From Takakia lepidozioides (Eukaryota; Streptophyta; Takakiopsida; Takakiales; Takakiaceae): a stretch of DNA of 64,000 bases. Numbering within the stretch: the first letter of the stretch is position 1; every line of letters begins with the position of its first letter. The position numbers and the translations under genes are program-made. This document shows, piece after piece, positions 9,489-20,390 of this stretch. The stretch covers positions 55,366,001 to 55,430,000 of the forward strand of contig CM060733.1 of the NCBI GenBank assembly GCA_030704615.1, in the 5' to 3' direction. The notes beneath the pieces are model-generated. The model ran no database searches. It was given only the letters and a program-made list of their open reading frames with translations, and was not told the DNA's origin.

Positions 9489-10822
9489 CCATCCCGACCC
9501 TCCAAGATCAGGACCCCTGAGGGCAACACCTCTCGAACCCTCAGAATAACACGCCCTGCAGTAACATCCAGAGTCGTAGGAGCAGTCTGCTGCAAATAAA
9601 CATAGTCACCAGGGCTAAACCTCCGAACCCCAGGACGATATCCTCCACCACGTATAGTGGCATACCTCAACGTATCACGGTGTTGTGCAATGGCAAGGTT
9701 CTCAAAAGCCATGGGCATGACTTTCTTGAACAACTCTGCACGCTGATCACATGCACGTACCCACACGTCCGGATCGTCAAGGTTAAGGACTTGAGCAGTG
9801 TCCCTACGAATGGCTGCAGGCAAATCCGGCTCTCGGCCAAAGAGAAGGAAATATGGTGAGAAGGAGGCAAGTGATGCTTGTTTGCTGAACCTGTAGCCCA
9901 TGGCTAACCAAGGAACCTGAAGATCCCAATCTCCTAGGTGTCCCTTCTGCAAGCCATACTTGCGCAAACCCCTCTTCACCGTCTGAACAACTCTCTCTGC
10001 TAAGCCATCGGCCTCAGGATGATCCCGAGAAGTGGTGCGGTGGTCTATCAAGGCTTTATCACACAAAGCCTGAAACTCCCCCAAGAACTCTCTCCCTTGG
10101 TCCGTGAGTACCTCAGCTGGAGCACCAAATCGGCTAAGCACACGATCCAAGAATGCATACGCAGCCCCCTCACTAGCCTTGTCAGGCAATGGAACCAACT
10201 CAATCCACTTGGAGAAGTGCTCCACCATCACCAACACATATCTGTGGTGGCGCATAGTCAGTGGCAACGGTCCTGCGAAGTCAAGACTCCACCTGTAGCC
10301 CAATCCCATGATTGGTAAAGGATGCAACTGTGGTGTAGGGGCGTTGAATGAAGCACGCACCCTGTCACACACCATGCACCTAGCCACGAACTGTTGCACC
10401 TCTGTATGCATACCACGCCACCAATACTGCCCCTGCAGTAAACTGTGAGTGCGTCGCACTCCAAAATGCCCCAACTCCTCATGGGCATGCCGCACTAACC
10501 GTGCACGCTGTGTGGGGTGAGGCACAATCCTCACCCGACCATCCTCCCACACTCGAAGTAGGTGTATCCCCTCCCACTTGAACCTCTTGGCTCGTTGCAG
10601 GATCCGATCCCTCTCCCTGGCAGTCACAGTGGCTGCCGTGTCTCCCGTGCGGAGGTAGTCCAACACAGCCGAATCCTCATGTATATCTCTGGCACCACCT
10701 GGCTCATCACTAGCCTCAGGGTCCTCAGACACTCCGTCTACAGTCATCCCTGTTGTAGGTCCAACCTGACCTCCCGATGCCAAGATACACAAAAATGCAG
10801 ATGCGTGCCATCTCGGCACCAT
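9485..10822 (-). CDS. Integrase (copy 2), long open frame
   Basis: This frame of about 445 codons runs from the connection region through the HHCC zinc finger (LGHFGVRRTH ... ARCMVCDR) and the D,D-35-E core (SLDFAGPL, LTDQGREF, HPEADGLAE) to the GDYVYLQQ segment. It is uninterrupted where copy 1 has a frameshift: FSPYFLLFGREPDL is intact here. It then shifts frame relative to the PHD finger near 9485. The integrase core itself looks undamaged, but the element as a whole lacks a 5' LTR. Confidence 0.85.
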   Translation of the reverse strand: MVPRWHASAFLCILASGGQVGPTTGMTVDGVSEDPEASDEPGGARDIHEDSAVLDYLRTGDTAATVTARERDRILQRAKRFKWEGIHLLRVWEDGRVRIVPHPTQRARLVRHAHEELGHFGVRRTHSLLQGQYWWRGMHTEVQQFVARCMVCDRVRASFNAPTPQLHPLPIMGLGYRWSLDFAGPLPLTMRHHRYVLVMVEHFSKWIELVPLPDKASEGAAYAFLDRVLSRFGAPAEVLTDQGREFLGEFQALCDKALIDHRTTSRDHPEADGLAERVVQTVKRGLRKYGLQKGHLGDWDLQVPWLAMGYRFSKQASLASFSPYFLLFGREPDLPAAIRRDTAQVLNLDDPDVWVRACDQRAELFKKVMPMAFENLAIAQHRDTLRYATIRGGGYRPGVRRFSPGDYVYLQQTAPTTLDVTAGRVILRVREVLPSGVLILEGRDG

Positions 10823-11426
10823 CTCCTCGTCCGTCTCACCATGCCACGAGCTCCAGTGTCATCCTGCTGGCTCATGCATGGATTGCGACTCAATCCATCC
10901 GCATCCCGATTGACCAAACCCGGTCGATGCACAACCTGAAAGTCATACTCCTGGAGTATGAGTGCCCACCGTGCAAGCTCCCCGTAAGCTTGTCTGACTC
11001 CATCAACCACTTGAGTGGCTGGTGATCCGTGACAAGGGTGAAAAGATTGCCGTATAGATAGCACCTGAAGTGTGCCACGGCCCCACACAGCTAAGCACTC
11101 TCCCTTATATGAGCTGTACTTAGCCTCTGCAGCGTTGTTCGAGCGGCTAGCATAAGCCACTACAAACTCTCTTCCCTCATCATCCACCTGTGTGAGCACT
11201 GCTCCAAGCCCCAGCATGCTCCAATCCGTATGCAGCTGAAAGGGACCCCCCTGATAGGTCGTCTCAGGATAGGCGCCGAGGTCAACCTCGCCTTGAGCTC
11301 TTGAAAAGCTCGTTCCTGCTCATCTTCCCACTGCCACTCCTGGTCCACCTTGGTCAGCTTGGTTAGAGCCTTTGCAATGGTACTAAATCCCTTGACAAAC
11401 CGTCTATAATAGTTTGTCAACCCCAT
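10744..11426 (-). pseudogene. RNase H (copy 2)
   Basis: The RNase H signature blocks seen in copy 1 are present (YASRSNNAAEAKYSS, TDHQPLKWL, GLVNRDADGLSRNP). The frame is broken by an indel at about 11085, where copy 1 has GAGCACTTAGC context with one or more extra bases, and again near 11010 and 11245. The VLTQVDDEG codon that is a stop in copy 1 is intact here. Confidence 0.8.
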
Positions 11427-12330
11427 GAAAGCTCAAACTCGGCTCACATCCGTGGGGCGTGGAATTTGTGCAATGGCCTCTACCTTAGTCTGCTGTACCC
11501 CCAATCCTCCAGGATATATCATGTGACCCAGATACTCAATCTGGTTGTGGAAAAACTTGCACTTCCCCGGATGCAACTTCAATCCGTGCGCTCTCAAGCG
11601 CTCCAATACCACCTGAAGGTGTCTCTCATGCTCCTCCATCGTAACACTAAAGATGATGATGTCATCTATGTAGCACCGAGCAAAGTCCACCCCTGCTAGA
11701 ATCCTATCCATGACTCTCTGAAACTCTGCAGGAGCATTCTTAAGCCCAAATGGTAAGAACCGCCACTGATATAGGCAATCCTTGCCGTGCTCATTGATCC
11801 CCCAGAATGTCGTCTTCTGCTTGTCCGCCTCCTTGATTGGCAACTGGTGATATCCGGATCGTAAATCCAAAGTGCTAAAGCCTTAGCATGCCCGATGGCA
11901 TCAAAGATCTCCTCTGGTGTTGGCATGGCATACTTATCGGACTTGGTCTGACGATTTACAGGCCGGTAATCACCGCACATACGTCTCTCCGTCCAATTGC
12001 CATAGACATCCTTCTTGGCTGGCATCACTGTGGCTGAAGCATACTCTTCACCAGAGAGCTCCACCAAACCTGCCTCCCAGAGATCTTGAGTCCTCATCTG
12101 AATCAAAGACCTCTCCATGTCACTGTATCTATAGGGTCTCCGAAAGATTGGCGTGTCAGTGGCCAACTCAATACGGATCTCTTGACCCTTCAGTGCTCCC
12201 AAGTCCTTCAAACTGAAGGCAAAGCAATTCCTGTAAGCCCTCAGGAACCGCCGTATACGTCGTCTCTCTCCTCCGGTGACAATGGGTCCAATGTCAGGCT
12301 CCCAATTGTCCTCCGTAACTGCAACCTTAA
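11427..12330 (-). pseudogene. Reverse transcriptase (copy 2)
   Basis: The motif set is the same as in copy 1, including the CYIDDIIIFS active site, FLPFGLKNAPAEF and HPGKCKFF. The N-terminal part (KDLGALKGQEIRIELATD) is in better order than in copy 1. A single-base loss near 11880 (AAAGCCTTAGC against AAAGGCCTTAGC in copy 1) splits the domain into two frames. Confidence 0.85.
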
Positions 12331-12370
12331 GTCCAGTGGGCTTAGAGGTAGAGGACGCGTCCAGTGGTTG

Positions 12371-13864
12371 CTATGTTGCAACCTCTTGAGCAGTACTCCC
12401 TGCCTGCTCAGTCAATGACAAGGCCTCATCCTGCCCCATCATCTCATCCTTGAGGACCTCCTCAACCCGAGAAGAATCCCCAACCTCATCCATCACAGCC
12501 GCCTTGGCTGCCAACTCCCTCTGAACCTCGAGCACCTCCCACGTGTGCCATGGATGCATGCACCCCGTGGTCCTCACATGCTCGCCCCCACTCACTGCCT
12601 GTACCGTCTCGGTAGGCAGAGAGACCATCAAGGGAAGTGTACTCCGCACTCTGCGTTGCTCAGCTAGAGCCAAGCTGATAATCCAGGTCAAGCAATTGAG
12701 ATCCATTGCTTGCCCCAACACTTGACGACGTGATGCCTCAGAAAGAGACGACACCGCCGTGGTACCAGTGGTAAAACCCATTGCCCGCTCACGCTCGTCA
12801 GCATTAGGCTCCACTAATTGCTGCAACTGAGCATCCCACAGGAGGCCAGGTCCACTATCCTGGAAAACATGCGATCCTGGGAAGCTGAGCAGTGTAGGTA
12901 ATGCTGCTCGTGGTTGACCCACCTTGTTGACCACTGCCAAAGGCGAACGGTCATCGTGTCTCACACGCTGAGACTGCCTCCCTGTGTCCAGAATGCTATC
13001 CACTGTGAGATGTGCTGGCCGCTGCACCCCATCAAATGCACGCTTGAGCAGTGCGGGTGGCATCAAGTTAGTCCACCATAGCCGTGGACGATGAGCCCGT
13101 GACCCCACTGTAGCTGCATCTAGCAACACTGCTGACCCAAGCCACGACCGGACTTGATGCACACTGGCCATCACCCTGGCCCGAGAATCGCCCATCAGTG
13201 GCACATTCTCCAAGATGTATGCTGGAGATACAGCTTGATGAAGCTGCAAGTGGCGCAAAACCCGCACCATCTCCCAAAACAGACCCGACCTCGAGTCTCG
13301 CAATCCATTGCCATGCCCGGCTGATGAATGCCCTTGGCAGGGCCAACCTGCCACTACCAGATCAATGGAGCCAACCCGCTCCAAATCCTGCGCCCCCAGC
13401 AACGAAATGTCTGCTGGCAAGGCCTGCTGATATCCACGAATTGCAGACACTGACAACAACTCAGGGTACCGCTGCACCAATTGAGCAACATGGCGAAGTG
13501 AAACGCGTCGTGCAGTCTCATCCCTCTCCACATACAGGTAACGCCGAACTCGTACACCTGCCTGTAACACAGCAGCCAATCCGGTGCTGATCCCGCCAAA
13601 CAAGTCCAGAAGACAAATGCCTTCATCCGGATACTGCCACACAATAGGTGTGGTGTCCAATGGAGACAACTGAGGTGGTCCTGGTGCAATCCCCGCACTC
13701 TCCTCCTCTCCTGACGGTACAAAAGCCTCCACCCAGGCTTGTTGCACCCGTCGATCAGCATCCCGCTGCAAATCCTTGCTCGTGCCCCACAATGGAGTCT
13801 GAGCAACCATGGTAGGCAACTCCGCCATACCATACATGTCATCCTGCTCTCCCGGAGGTGGCAC
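12371..13864 (-). CDS. DNMT3/DRM-like cytosine-C5 methyltransferase domain (copy 2), motifs intact
   Basis: This frame of about 497 codons includes a ~100-residue N-terminal linker (acidic, with PSGEEES) and the whole methyltransferase: motif I LLDLFGGISTG (about 13590-13620), motif IV GWPCQGHSSAG (about 13320-13350), motif VI LENVPLM (about 13190-13215), AHRPRLWWTN (about 13075-13105) and a motif X-like RRQVLGQAMD (about 12715-12745). Cys, ENV Glu and the Arg residues expected for catalysis are all present. The protein would have been part of the Pol polyprotein between protease and RT, with no separate start needed. A C-terminal acidic tail ends the frame. The likely role is methylation of cytosine in DNA near or in the element; targeting and activity are inference. 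Confidence 0.88.
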   Translation of the reverse strand: MPPPGEQDDMYGMAELPTMVAQTPLWGTSKDLQRDADRRVQQAWVEAFVPSGEEESAGIAPGPPQLSPLDTTPIVWQYPDEGICLLDLFGGISTGLAAVLQAGVRVRRYLYVERDETARRVSLRHVAQLVQRYPELLSVSAIRGYQQALPADISLLGAQDLERVGSIDLVVAGWPCQGHSSAGHGNGLRDSRSGLFWEMVRVLRHLQLHQAVSPAYILENVPLMGDSRARVMASVHQVRSWLGSAVLLDAATVGSRAHRPRLWWTNLMPPALLKRAFDGVQRPAHLTVDSILDTGRQSQRVRHDDRSPLAVVNKVGQPRAALPTLLSFPGSHVFQDSGPGLLWDAQLQQLVEPNADERERAMGFTTGTTAVSSLSEASRRQVLGQAMDLNCLTWIISLALAEQRRVRSTLPLMVSLPTETVQAVSGGEHVRTTGCMHPWHTWEVLEVQRELAAKAAVMDEVGDSSRVEEVLKDEMMGQDEALSLTEQAGSTAQEVAT

Positions 13865-14428
13865 ATCCTCTGAATGAGCTTGCCCTCAAGCAACTCTCTA
13901 GGCCACTCACTGCCGCTGTGAATGCTGCTAGTGTCGGCATCTTGCCTCGCTGGGCAACCGCAACTCTCCTATGAACGTCACAGGGAGCTGCACACGCCGG
14001 CCCTCCCCTGACTGCCATGCAGCCTATAGGAAGCTGACTCCTCCCAAAAATCCCAGGGTGAAGCCCATGGGGTACAACACTGCCCCACCAACCAGGACAT
14101 CGTATGAGACTGCGTCTGTCACAATGGCCTTGGCTCGCATCACTGAGCCATCTGTACGGTGATCCGGCCGTAGTCTGATAGCCAACTCACGCCGTGTCAT
14201 GCCCCGAGCCTGCTCCGATCCTCCCAGAGACGTCTGTATCTGGAAAGGACAAGGCTCTATATCCGCCTCCGTGAGGCCCAAGCCTGCAATAGCAGCTCTG
14301 CCCAGCATCAATGGCTGAGCTCCCGAGTCCAACAAGACCCGCAGTGGCCGGTACCTCTTGCCTGCCGGTCCACTCAAACAGAAAATGCCATCCTGGTTGT
14401 CTAACATGACAACTCCAGGTGTCACCAT
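13865..14428 (-). pseudogene. Aspartic protease region (copy 2)
   Basis: The retropepsin loop VLLDSGAQPLMLGRA and the following GLGLTEADIE and SYDVLVGGA strands match copy 1. Small deletions near 13880, 13905, 14025 and 14045 change the frame between protease and methyltransferase. In copy 1 the same stretch is continuous apart from one stop. Confidence 0.75.
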
Positions 14429-16510
14429 GGCGCAGCTCCATCAACCTGGCAGCTGCAGCTTGCCATGGCGCCGCCGTGGCAGTCTTGACCCTCAAATCCG
14501 AGGATCCCTCCGCACTACACCTCCCACTATCTCCGCAGAAGATGAATAACCTCCCCACTCTCACAGAGTGTAGTTGCCAGCCTAACACCTCAGCTGGTTT
14601 TACCCCCGGCGTCGCAATCATGGTAGCCGAGAACAATGGAGCCTGGCACACAGATGTGGCCGCTCCTAGCAGCACACTAGCTGCCGTAGCCTTGGCAACA
14701 CTAGGTAGTGGTGCTACCCGTGTAGCTCTCCCCAATGGCATAGTAACCTCCGCCTCGGTAACCGTCGGGCGAGAACTAGGTGCCATGGATGGCGTCGACA
14801 CTGTCTCTGCCAATGTGAATGACTGAGGAAGCCTAGCCTGACGGCTTGCCTCCCACGCTGTGGATCCAACTCCACCTCTGCACCTCGTGGCTCAGGAACT
14901 CGTGCTGCTCCTCGAGTCACGGCTGCAGCAGACTCCACCTGCACTAGTGGTAGTGCTGCTCCACACATGAATCCCATGCCTCCCATATCTCCTCCCTCAG
15001 GAGCAGGAGGTGGACCATCCGGCCTTAGAGCCGGTACCACCTGAGCTGTAGCCATGGCAGCGAGCCTCTGCTCTAGCTGCTGAAGCCGGTTGGCCCCTTG
15101 GTCAACACCCTGACCTCCGCGTCCTTGGCCACGTTGAGCTTGCCCTTGGCCTGCACCTCGTGGCTGGCCACCTCGTCCTCTCTGGCTGCTCCACCTCGCC
15201 CCCGGCCACCATTGTTCCCTTGGAACTGGCCTGGGCGCAACTCAGGATGCAAACCATAACACTGGGCCTCTCCATGCCCGTGCTTGCCACAATGCCCACA
15301 CTGCAACTGTGCAGGCTGTGCATGTGCCGACCCTTTGCCTCCCTCTGGGCAATCCTTCTTGACATGGGGTCCTCCACATGTCCAGCACACCACATCTGCC
15401 CGTTGTTGCCAGCAAATGAAGGGAGAGACCCCTGCATCTGAGGTCCTCTCTGCCCTTCCCTGAGCTTCACCTGAGCCCCCTTGTTGCCTTGAGCACGTTG
15501 AGGTAGTGGTTGGCTAGGAGCACCACTACCCCGTGGTGTCTCCTTAGCAAATCCCACCATGACCACTCGTTCCTCCACCATGTTGAGCTCTATCCGCTCT
15601 GCCAGCAAAAACACATTTGCTAAGGTGGGTTGGGCTGCTTGTAGGAGAGTTGCATCCCGCACCCTTCTCCTCAGCTCCTTGTCCAATATCCCATACCAGA
15701 ATTGGACTGCCTGAGCTTCCGTAACCCTTGGGTTACATTTATCAAGCGCCTCATGCGAGTGAAAGCCTCCCTCAAGCTCTCGGTCGGCTTCCGTTGGAAC
15801 TCTTGCAGCTCCGCAACTTCTCTGTCTCACCCTTGTAGTTCCCTCTCAACTCTTCGAAGAACTCCACAACAGGGTTGAGGCAGTGCACGGGTGCTAGTGC
15901 TGGTGCGGTAGTGGCTTGGGTGGACGTCGTAGCTACTGTACCACCAGTTCCACTAGTCCCACTGCTACTTGCTGAAGCTGCCGGTGCAGCGGCAGGTGTA
16001 GCCACTGCCCTCGTGGCTCTAGTGCCCCTAGTGATGGAGACATAGTCGGGTGACCAGTACATCCTCCACTCCTCGATCTCAACCTCATGCCCCCGCCTGA
16101 ACTCATGGTAATCATCCATAGGCGGCCCCTCAAGGTGCTGAAACAGCCCCTTCCATGCCATGAAAGGCGTAAAATAGTTGTGGATTGCGCATTTGCTGCA
16201 AATCACACCAACTATCAAACTCTTGGATAAAATCATCCAACTCGATGGTGCCCACCGCCCCAGAGTACCTTCGTGGCCCTTGGTAGCTCCATACATCTCC
16301 TCCATTGTGTCCCACAACAATGGCAAGAAACAACTTGCACCGCCGTATGAGTCCTCCTGATTCACAATCCGAATCAGAACCTTCCGTAGAAGACACAGGA
16401 GGTGAAGGTGGCCTAAACCACACACCTCGTCTCATGTACCCACTAGTATCGCTAGTGCTCGAACCGGCACTGTCCTTAGCAACTAGTGGCACCTCCGTGT
16501 TGACACTCAA
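14429..16510 (-). pseudogene. Gag with zinc knuckles (copy 2)
   Basis: The coding start is near 16510 (M-S-V-N-T-E). The capsid-like section holds the Retrotrans_gag-type stretch ending in EAQAVQFWYGILDKELRRRV. The nucleocapsid part (about 15270-15395) has two knuckles: CWTCGGPHVKKDC, a CX2CX3HX4C variant, and CGHCGKHGHGEAQC, a standard CX2CX4HX4C. A Gln/Gly/Arg-rich segment follows and then a long linker into protease. Frameshifts occur near 15730, 15840, 16095 and 16330. Identity is from the knuckles and position rather than from overall similarity. Confidence 0.8.
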
Positions 16511-17392
16511 CCGGTCATGAACATGTCCCTAACCCCCCTCCACAAGGTAACCGGGTAGAGAACTGTTGCGGCTTATGGTTTGGAATACTAAGTTCCTAAC
16601 ATAGCCTACACCTGTACCTGCATCCACCGCAAGCACTCCTATGGTTGGCTGGTCATTACCTCCAACCTCACCACAGAGAGACAATGATGGTCTGGCTGGT
16701 CATCACCCCAATCTCACCATCGACAACATGCTCTAGGACTGGCCGGTGATCAAATCCGGACCAATCACCTATAAAAACAAGCGCCTACACAAAACTAGCA
16801 TGGCGCACAGTCAAGCATGCATGTATGGAGGGGATCCAAAACACAAGAAATCAGGAGCGACAACTCCCCCACACCAAAAACAACTCACCGGTGTTTGCTC
16901 CTGCAATGACATACCCCAGCCAAACCCGGACTGACTCTTGCCTCCACCTACGGAAAGGTCTTGGCCTAATGAGAGGGTGGAAGAGAAGCTAAAGCAATGC
17001 CTAACCCCAACATTGCCCTCATCCCAACACTCTTCCTCTCCTCTCTTCCCTCACTTGCATGACCATGGGAATATCATGAAGATACTCCTCAAACCGCCCT
17101 CCACGAGCTTCAAATTTGGCCTTCAAGACCATGCCAGTCCTTAGGCAGTCCACCAGTGCCTCCACGAGTCAGCACAGGCCGTCCACAGGTCAACACGGGC
17201 CCACAGACCAGCACAGGCCCACACAGCTCACTGGTCACATCCGTCACAGTCCCACTGGCCACTGGGCACAGCCTGTCACAGCCCCTCATAGCCCGTCACA
17301 GCTCGCCACAGCCCTGTCACATCCCGTCACACGCCCGTCCTCATGCTGCTATTCATGAGCCATGAGCCATGAGCGGCATGAGCCATGAGCAG
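16511..17392 (-). other. 5' leader of copy 2, truncated
   Basis: This is the non-coding leader upstream of gag. Compared with the leader of copy 1 (about 33000-33150) it carries an extra ~440 bp (about 16615-17053), so one of the two has an indel. Its upstream end enters the GTCACAGCCC repeat that is greatly expanded in copy 1 (33250-34270) and breaks off near 17350 in CATGAGC-type repeats. No 5' LTR follows. Confidence 0.6.
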
Positions 17393-17794
17393 AGTCGTAA
17401 GTGTGGAAAAAAACATGAGCAGCACTATTTTCCATGAGTGTCCGCGGGAATAGGGTTTAGGGTGCCACGGTCATAGGGGGAGAAGGACCTCCCGATGAAG
17501 GAGGTTCGGCAATGTTATTTAGAATTATATATTGAAAGGCAATGTTTCGCGAATGGTAGGGTGGTACTGCTCTGTACAATGGGGGCCCATTTCAGCCTAC
17601 CAGCCATTTGCAAAATCACCCACACTCCCAATCCAAACGAAATGAGCAATGACGCATTCTCGGAACGATGGACACAGAATAGAATAAAAAGAGGGCACAA
17701 TGAGGTTTTTATTGATCCACATGAATTGCATTTGAAGCACGTCTACTGTGCTGATTGTGCCATCAAATTGAGCCCTGTGCCTACTGAATACAAG

Positions 17795-18564
17795 TCACGT
17801 TGTCAATGGGACTTCGACTGCTCTCAGAACTAGCTCATGAGTCATGGGGCTCCTCCATGTAAAGTCGATTGCAGCCGTTGTACCGCCCCTAGTGATGTTC
17901 ACCACAATGTCCTGCCCTTCAATCATACCACCATCGAATATGGAAATCTTCACGTTTTCGTCGTCCACACCAATGCGAATGTCCCCATACAATGGAGAAG
18001 AGGAGCGCACTCCTCGAGGAGAATAGGTCTCTCCGATGGAGTCCACCCACGTCCAGTGGCAGCAGTTCCACCGCAACAGCATAGCAGTGCGCCTTCTTCT
18101 GCATGGGTGACCGTCGTAGCTGGGAAAATCGGAATCGAGGATGCGCAGGAGCCACGGACTCCTCAGACCAAGATCGTCACCCCGCTCGAAGGCGTAGTGG
18201 CTACGATATACTCAAAAGCCACCAATGTTTCCACAATCGAACCAGTATCTTCTGTGTAATCTGTGTACCAGATAACAATGTCTCCCGATGTGGCCGAATA
18301 CATTGCATAATCGATGCCTCCAAAGGGGCAGTCGTCCCGGTTCCGGAAGCACGGCATCCTTGCAAAGGAGGACCTGAGGACGACTTGGATGCCGATGACC
18401 TTGCGGACAGCTACGAAGCCCTTAGATTTTGGAAATGATACGAAGCGGAAGAGCAGTCCGGCCTCCAATAATGGAGCATCTGGGTCACACGTACCCACCG
18501 ACGGAGGTGGAACGTGTTCATCACGCCAGCGGTGGATGAACCCATACATCTTTCTCATCAACAA
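17795..18564 (-). pseudogene. Unknown gene, left arm of inverted pair
   Basis: Product not recognised. Translation on the minus strand gives GIDYAMYSATSGDIVIW..., then after a frame change ERGDDLGLRSPWLLRILDSD, then RWNCCHWTW ... PLYGDIRIGVDDE ... SIFDGGMIEGQDIVV. The same order of blocks occurs on the plus strand at 18932-19424, so the two are diverged inverted paralogues. The frame changes between about 18165 and 18100, so this copy is probably not functional. No membrane segment or known catalytic motif is evident; the GGMIEGQDIVV block looks like a small beta-rich domain. Confidence 0.5.
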
Positions 18565-18584
18565 GTTATAGTTTGAGATCTGCC

Positions 18585-18649
18585 ACGAAGTCCATCCCCC
18601 GGATGGAAATTCGGCGCCGCATTTACATCGAAGAGGGGATGGACTTCGT
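18585..18649. repeat. Inverted repeat at the centre of the unknown gene pair
   Basis: ACGAAGTCCATCCCC (18585-18599) is the exact reverse complement of GGGGATGGACTTCGT (18635-18649). The 35 bases between contain GGAAATTCGGCGCCGCATTT, a relative of the element's GGAAATGCGG..CCGCATTTCC palindrome. The repeat lies midway between the heads of the two divergent paralogous genes, so it may be the symmetry point of an ancient inverted duplication. Confidence 0.7.
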
Positions 18650-18789
18650 CGTGTCCAGTGGCTATCGGCCCACCTGGCAGTGACTGCCCATAGTTTGCAT
18701 GGCAGGGTAGGAAACTGAAACGGCTACATTCATGCAGCAGCCAATCTTCATCGGTCCAGGATCCTGTAGGGGGGAAATTTAAATGTGCC

Positions 18790-19424
18790 GTGTTTGTGAG
18801 GAATTGCAGCGTTAGCTTGAACTTTTTCCAGCCACCGACATCCGGGAGCTGCTGTCTGAGCGTACTCCGCTACTCTTTTTTCGTGCCGCCGAAATCCAGC
18901 CGACTGCCCTTATCATGGCCACGATTATGCTATGTTCAAACCAGAATCAGACATCATTGTCTGGCTCTCTGTTTTCACAGACGCTGCTGGAATCAAGCAA
19001 GAGTCTTTGCGCGCAATGGAGTATCTGGAGGGCTATTACCGCTTTGAGCGAGGTGAGGGCGAGGGTCAATGCGGTCCGTGGGTCCTGAAAATTGTTGACC
19101 TCGATATACCAAGCAGGGATGCCGGACAGATCACGCACGGCCTCGCTTTGGCGCTGGAACTGCTGCCAGTGGACCAGGGAGGACGGCACCGGGGAAAACT
19201 ATATACGTGCAGATCACTCCGCTCTTCCAGTGTATGGAGACATTCGGCTGAGTTGCGAAGACGAATCGCACGGGCACATGAGGCCCACAGTGACCTTGTC
19301 AATGTATGATGGTGGTATCATTGATGGACATGACATTGTCGTCGGCTCCAGCAAGGGCAGCAGAACGACCGAATTGCAGTTTACCTCGAGGTTCAGTGAT
19401 GAGCTCGAAGTTCCGTCGACGTGA
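18790..19424 (+). pseudogene. Unknown gene, right arm of inverted pair
   Basis: This is the paralogue of 17795-18564 in opposite orientation: SDIIVWLSVFTDAAGIKQES, FERGEGEGQCGPWVLKIVDL, then after a frame change near 19140 RWNCCQWTREDGTGENY, LPVYGDIRLSCEDE and SMYDGGIIDGHDIVV. Similarity between the arms is clear in protein but low in DNA, so the duplication is old. The frame change comes at a different place from that in the left arm. Function unknown. Confidence 0.5.
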
Positions 19425-19649
19425 AGCCCGGGCTTAGTTTTGTCTGCAGTTGGTAAATGTGAGACATCGTGTCCGATCATAAACCCATCGTACCTCACTT
19501 CTGTATGATTGTGTTTCATTGTGTTGAATAACTGTCGGAATTGGCCCACTGTTTACAATTTGATGTCTCATTTCTACAATGTGTCTGTCCGGATGAATAT
19601 AGCAGAGTAACCGGTATGTGAGTCATGTGTCAAGAATATACCAGAGTAA

Positions 19650-20390
19650 CGCCATGTCGGACATTGAAATGCGGCACCGCATGTCGGCATCGAAATGCGG
19701 CGCCGCATTTCCATGTCCGAAATTTCCATGTGGGACAAGAAAATGCGGTGCATCATTTCCGTCCAGGTACACGAAATACCAACACGGGTCTATAAATTGT
19801 TTGGCATTGCAAATGCGGCGACGCATTTCCAGCTTGGCAATGGAAACTTCTTTTTGGACAAGGGAATGCGGTGCCGCATTTCCGTCCAACACTTCGAAAA
19901 GTGTGACATTTCCGACCAGCGCGATGGAATGCGTTACCGCATTTCCGAGAGAGGGTCTGCAAATGGACAAATTGCGATGTCCGTTCTGGAAATGCGGCGC
20001 CGCATTTCCATGTCCGTCATCGACTTTTTTTTACAATGGAATGCGGTGCCAATTTTTGCTGATGGGCCTGCAGTTCGAACAACGACCATCCCCATATGGA
20101 AATGCGGCACCGCATTTCAATCCCGCCATCTTCGACCTCCTTGTTCGACCTCTGTAAGCGTGGTGGCATCCATGCAATGAGCGGGAGAGGCCAAAACTGG
20201 CGTGTGGACAAAGGAAATTTTGGAAATGCGGCACCGCATTTCCAATTCAGATTACTTTTTACTATGCCAACATTGAAATGGAAAATTTAGTCCCTCCCCT
20301 GTTTTGGAAATGCGGTGCCGCATTCCAAAAGAGGTTCTTAGAGTTGCCAAAATTTTGGAAATGCGGTGCCCCATTTCTGATTTTGGGAGC
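19650..20390. repeat. Palindrome array 1 (GGAAATGCGGNNCCGCATTTCC type)
   Basis: About 12-14 copies, more or less degenerate, of a 20-22 bp palindrome with core GCGGCGCCGC, GCGGTGCCGC or GCGGCACCGC, spaced 30-70 bases apart. They lie just beyond the 3' end of the ParB/methyltransferase-like gene. Examples: 19685-19720, 19865-19885, 19990-20015, 20098-20120, 20222-20245 and 20306-20330. Spacer sequences here are mostly not alike, in contrast to array 2. Confidence 0.85.

Larger units (their letters stand above)
8312..17392 (-). mobile_element. Ty3/gypsy-type retrotransposon copy 2, 5'-truncated
   Basis: This minus-strand element is collinear with copy 1 and includes gag in one piece: leader (right), gag, protease, methyltransferase, RT, RNase H, integrase, PHD, 3' LTR (left). 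It lacks a 5' LTR: the leader stops in a CCCGTCACAGC repeat near 17350, followed by CATGAGC repeats. AGTCG occurs just before the left LTR (8305-8310) and again at about 17388-17395. This could be a 5-bp target duplication, but the missing LTR makes that weak. Several single-base indels (near 9250, 11085, 11880, 13880 and 14050) break the reading frame. Confidence 0.82.
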
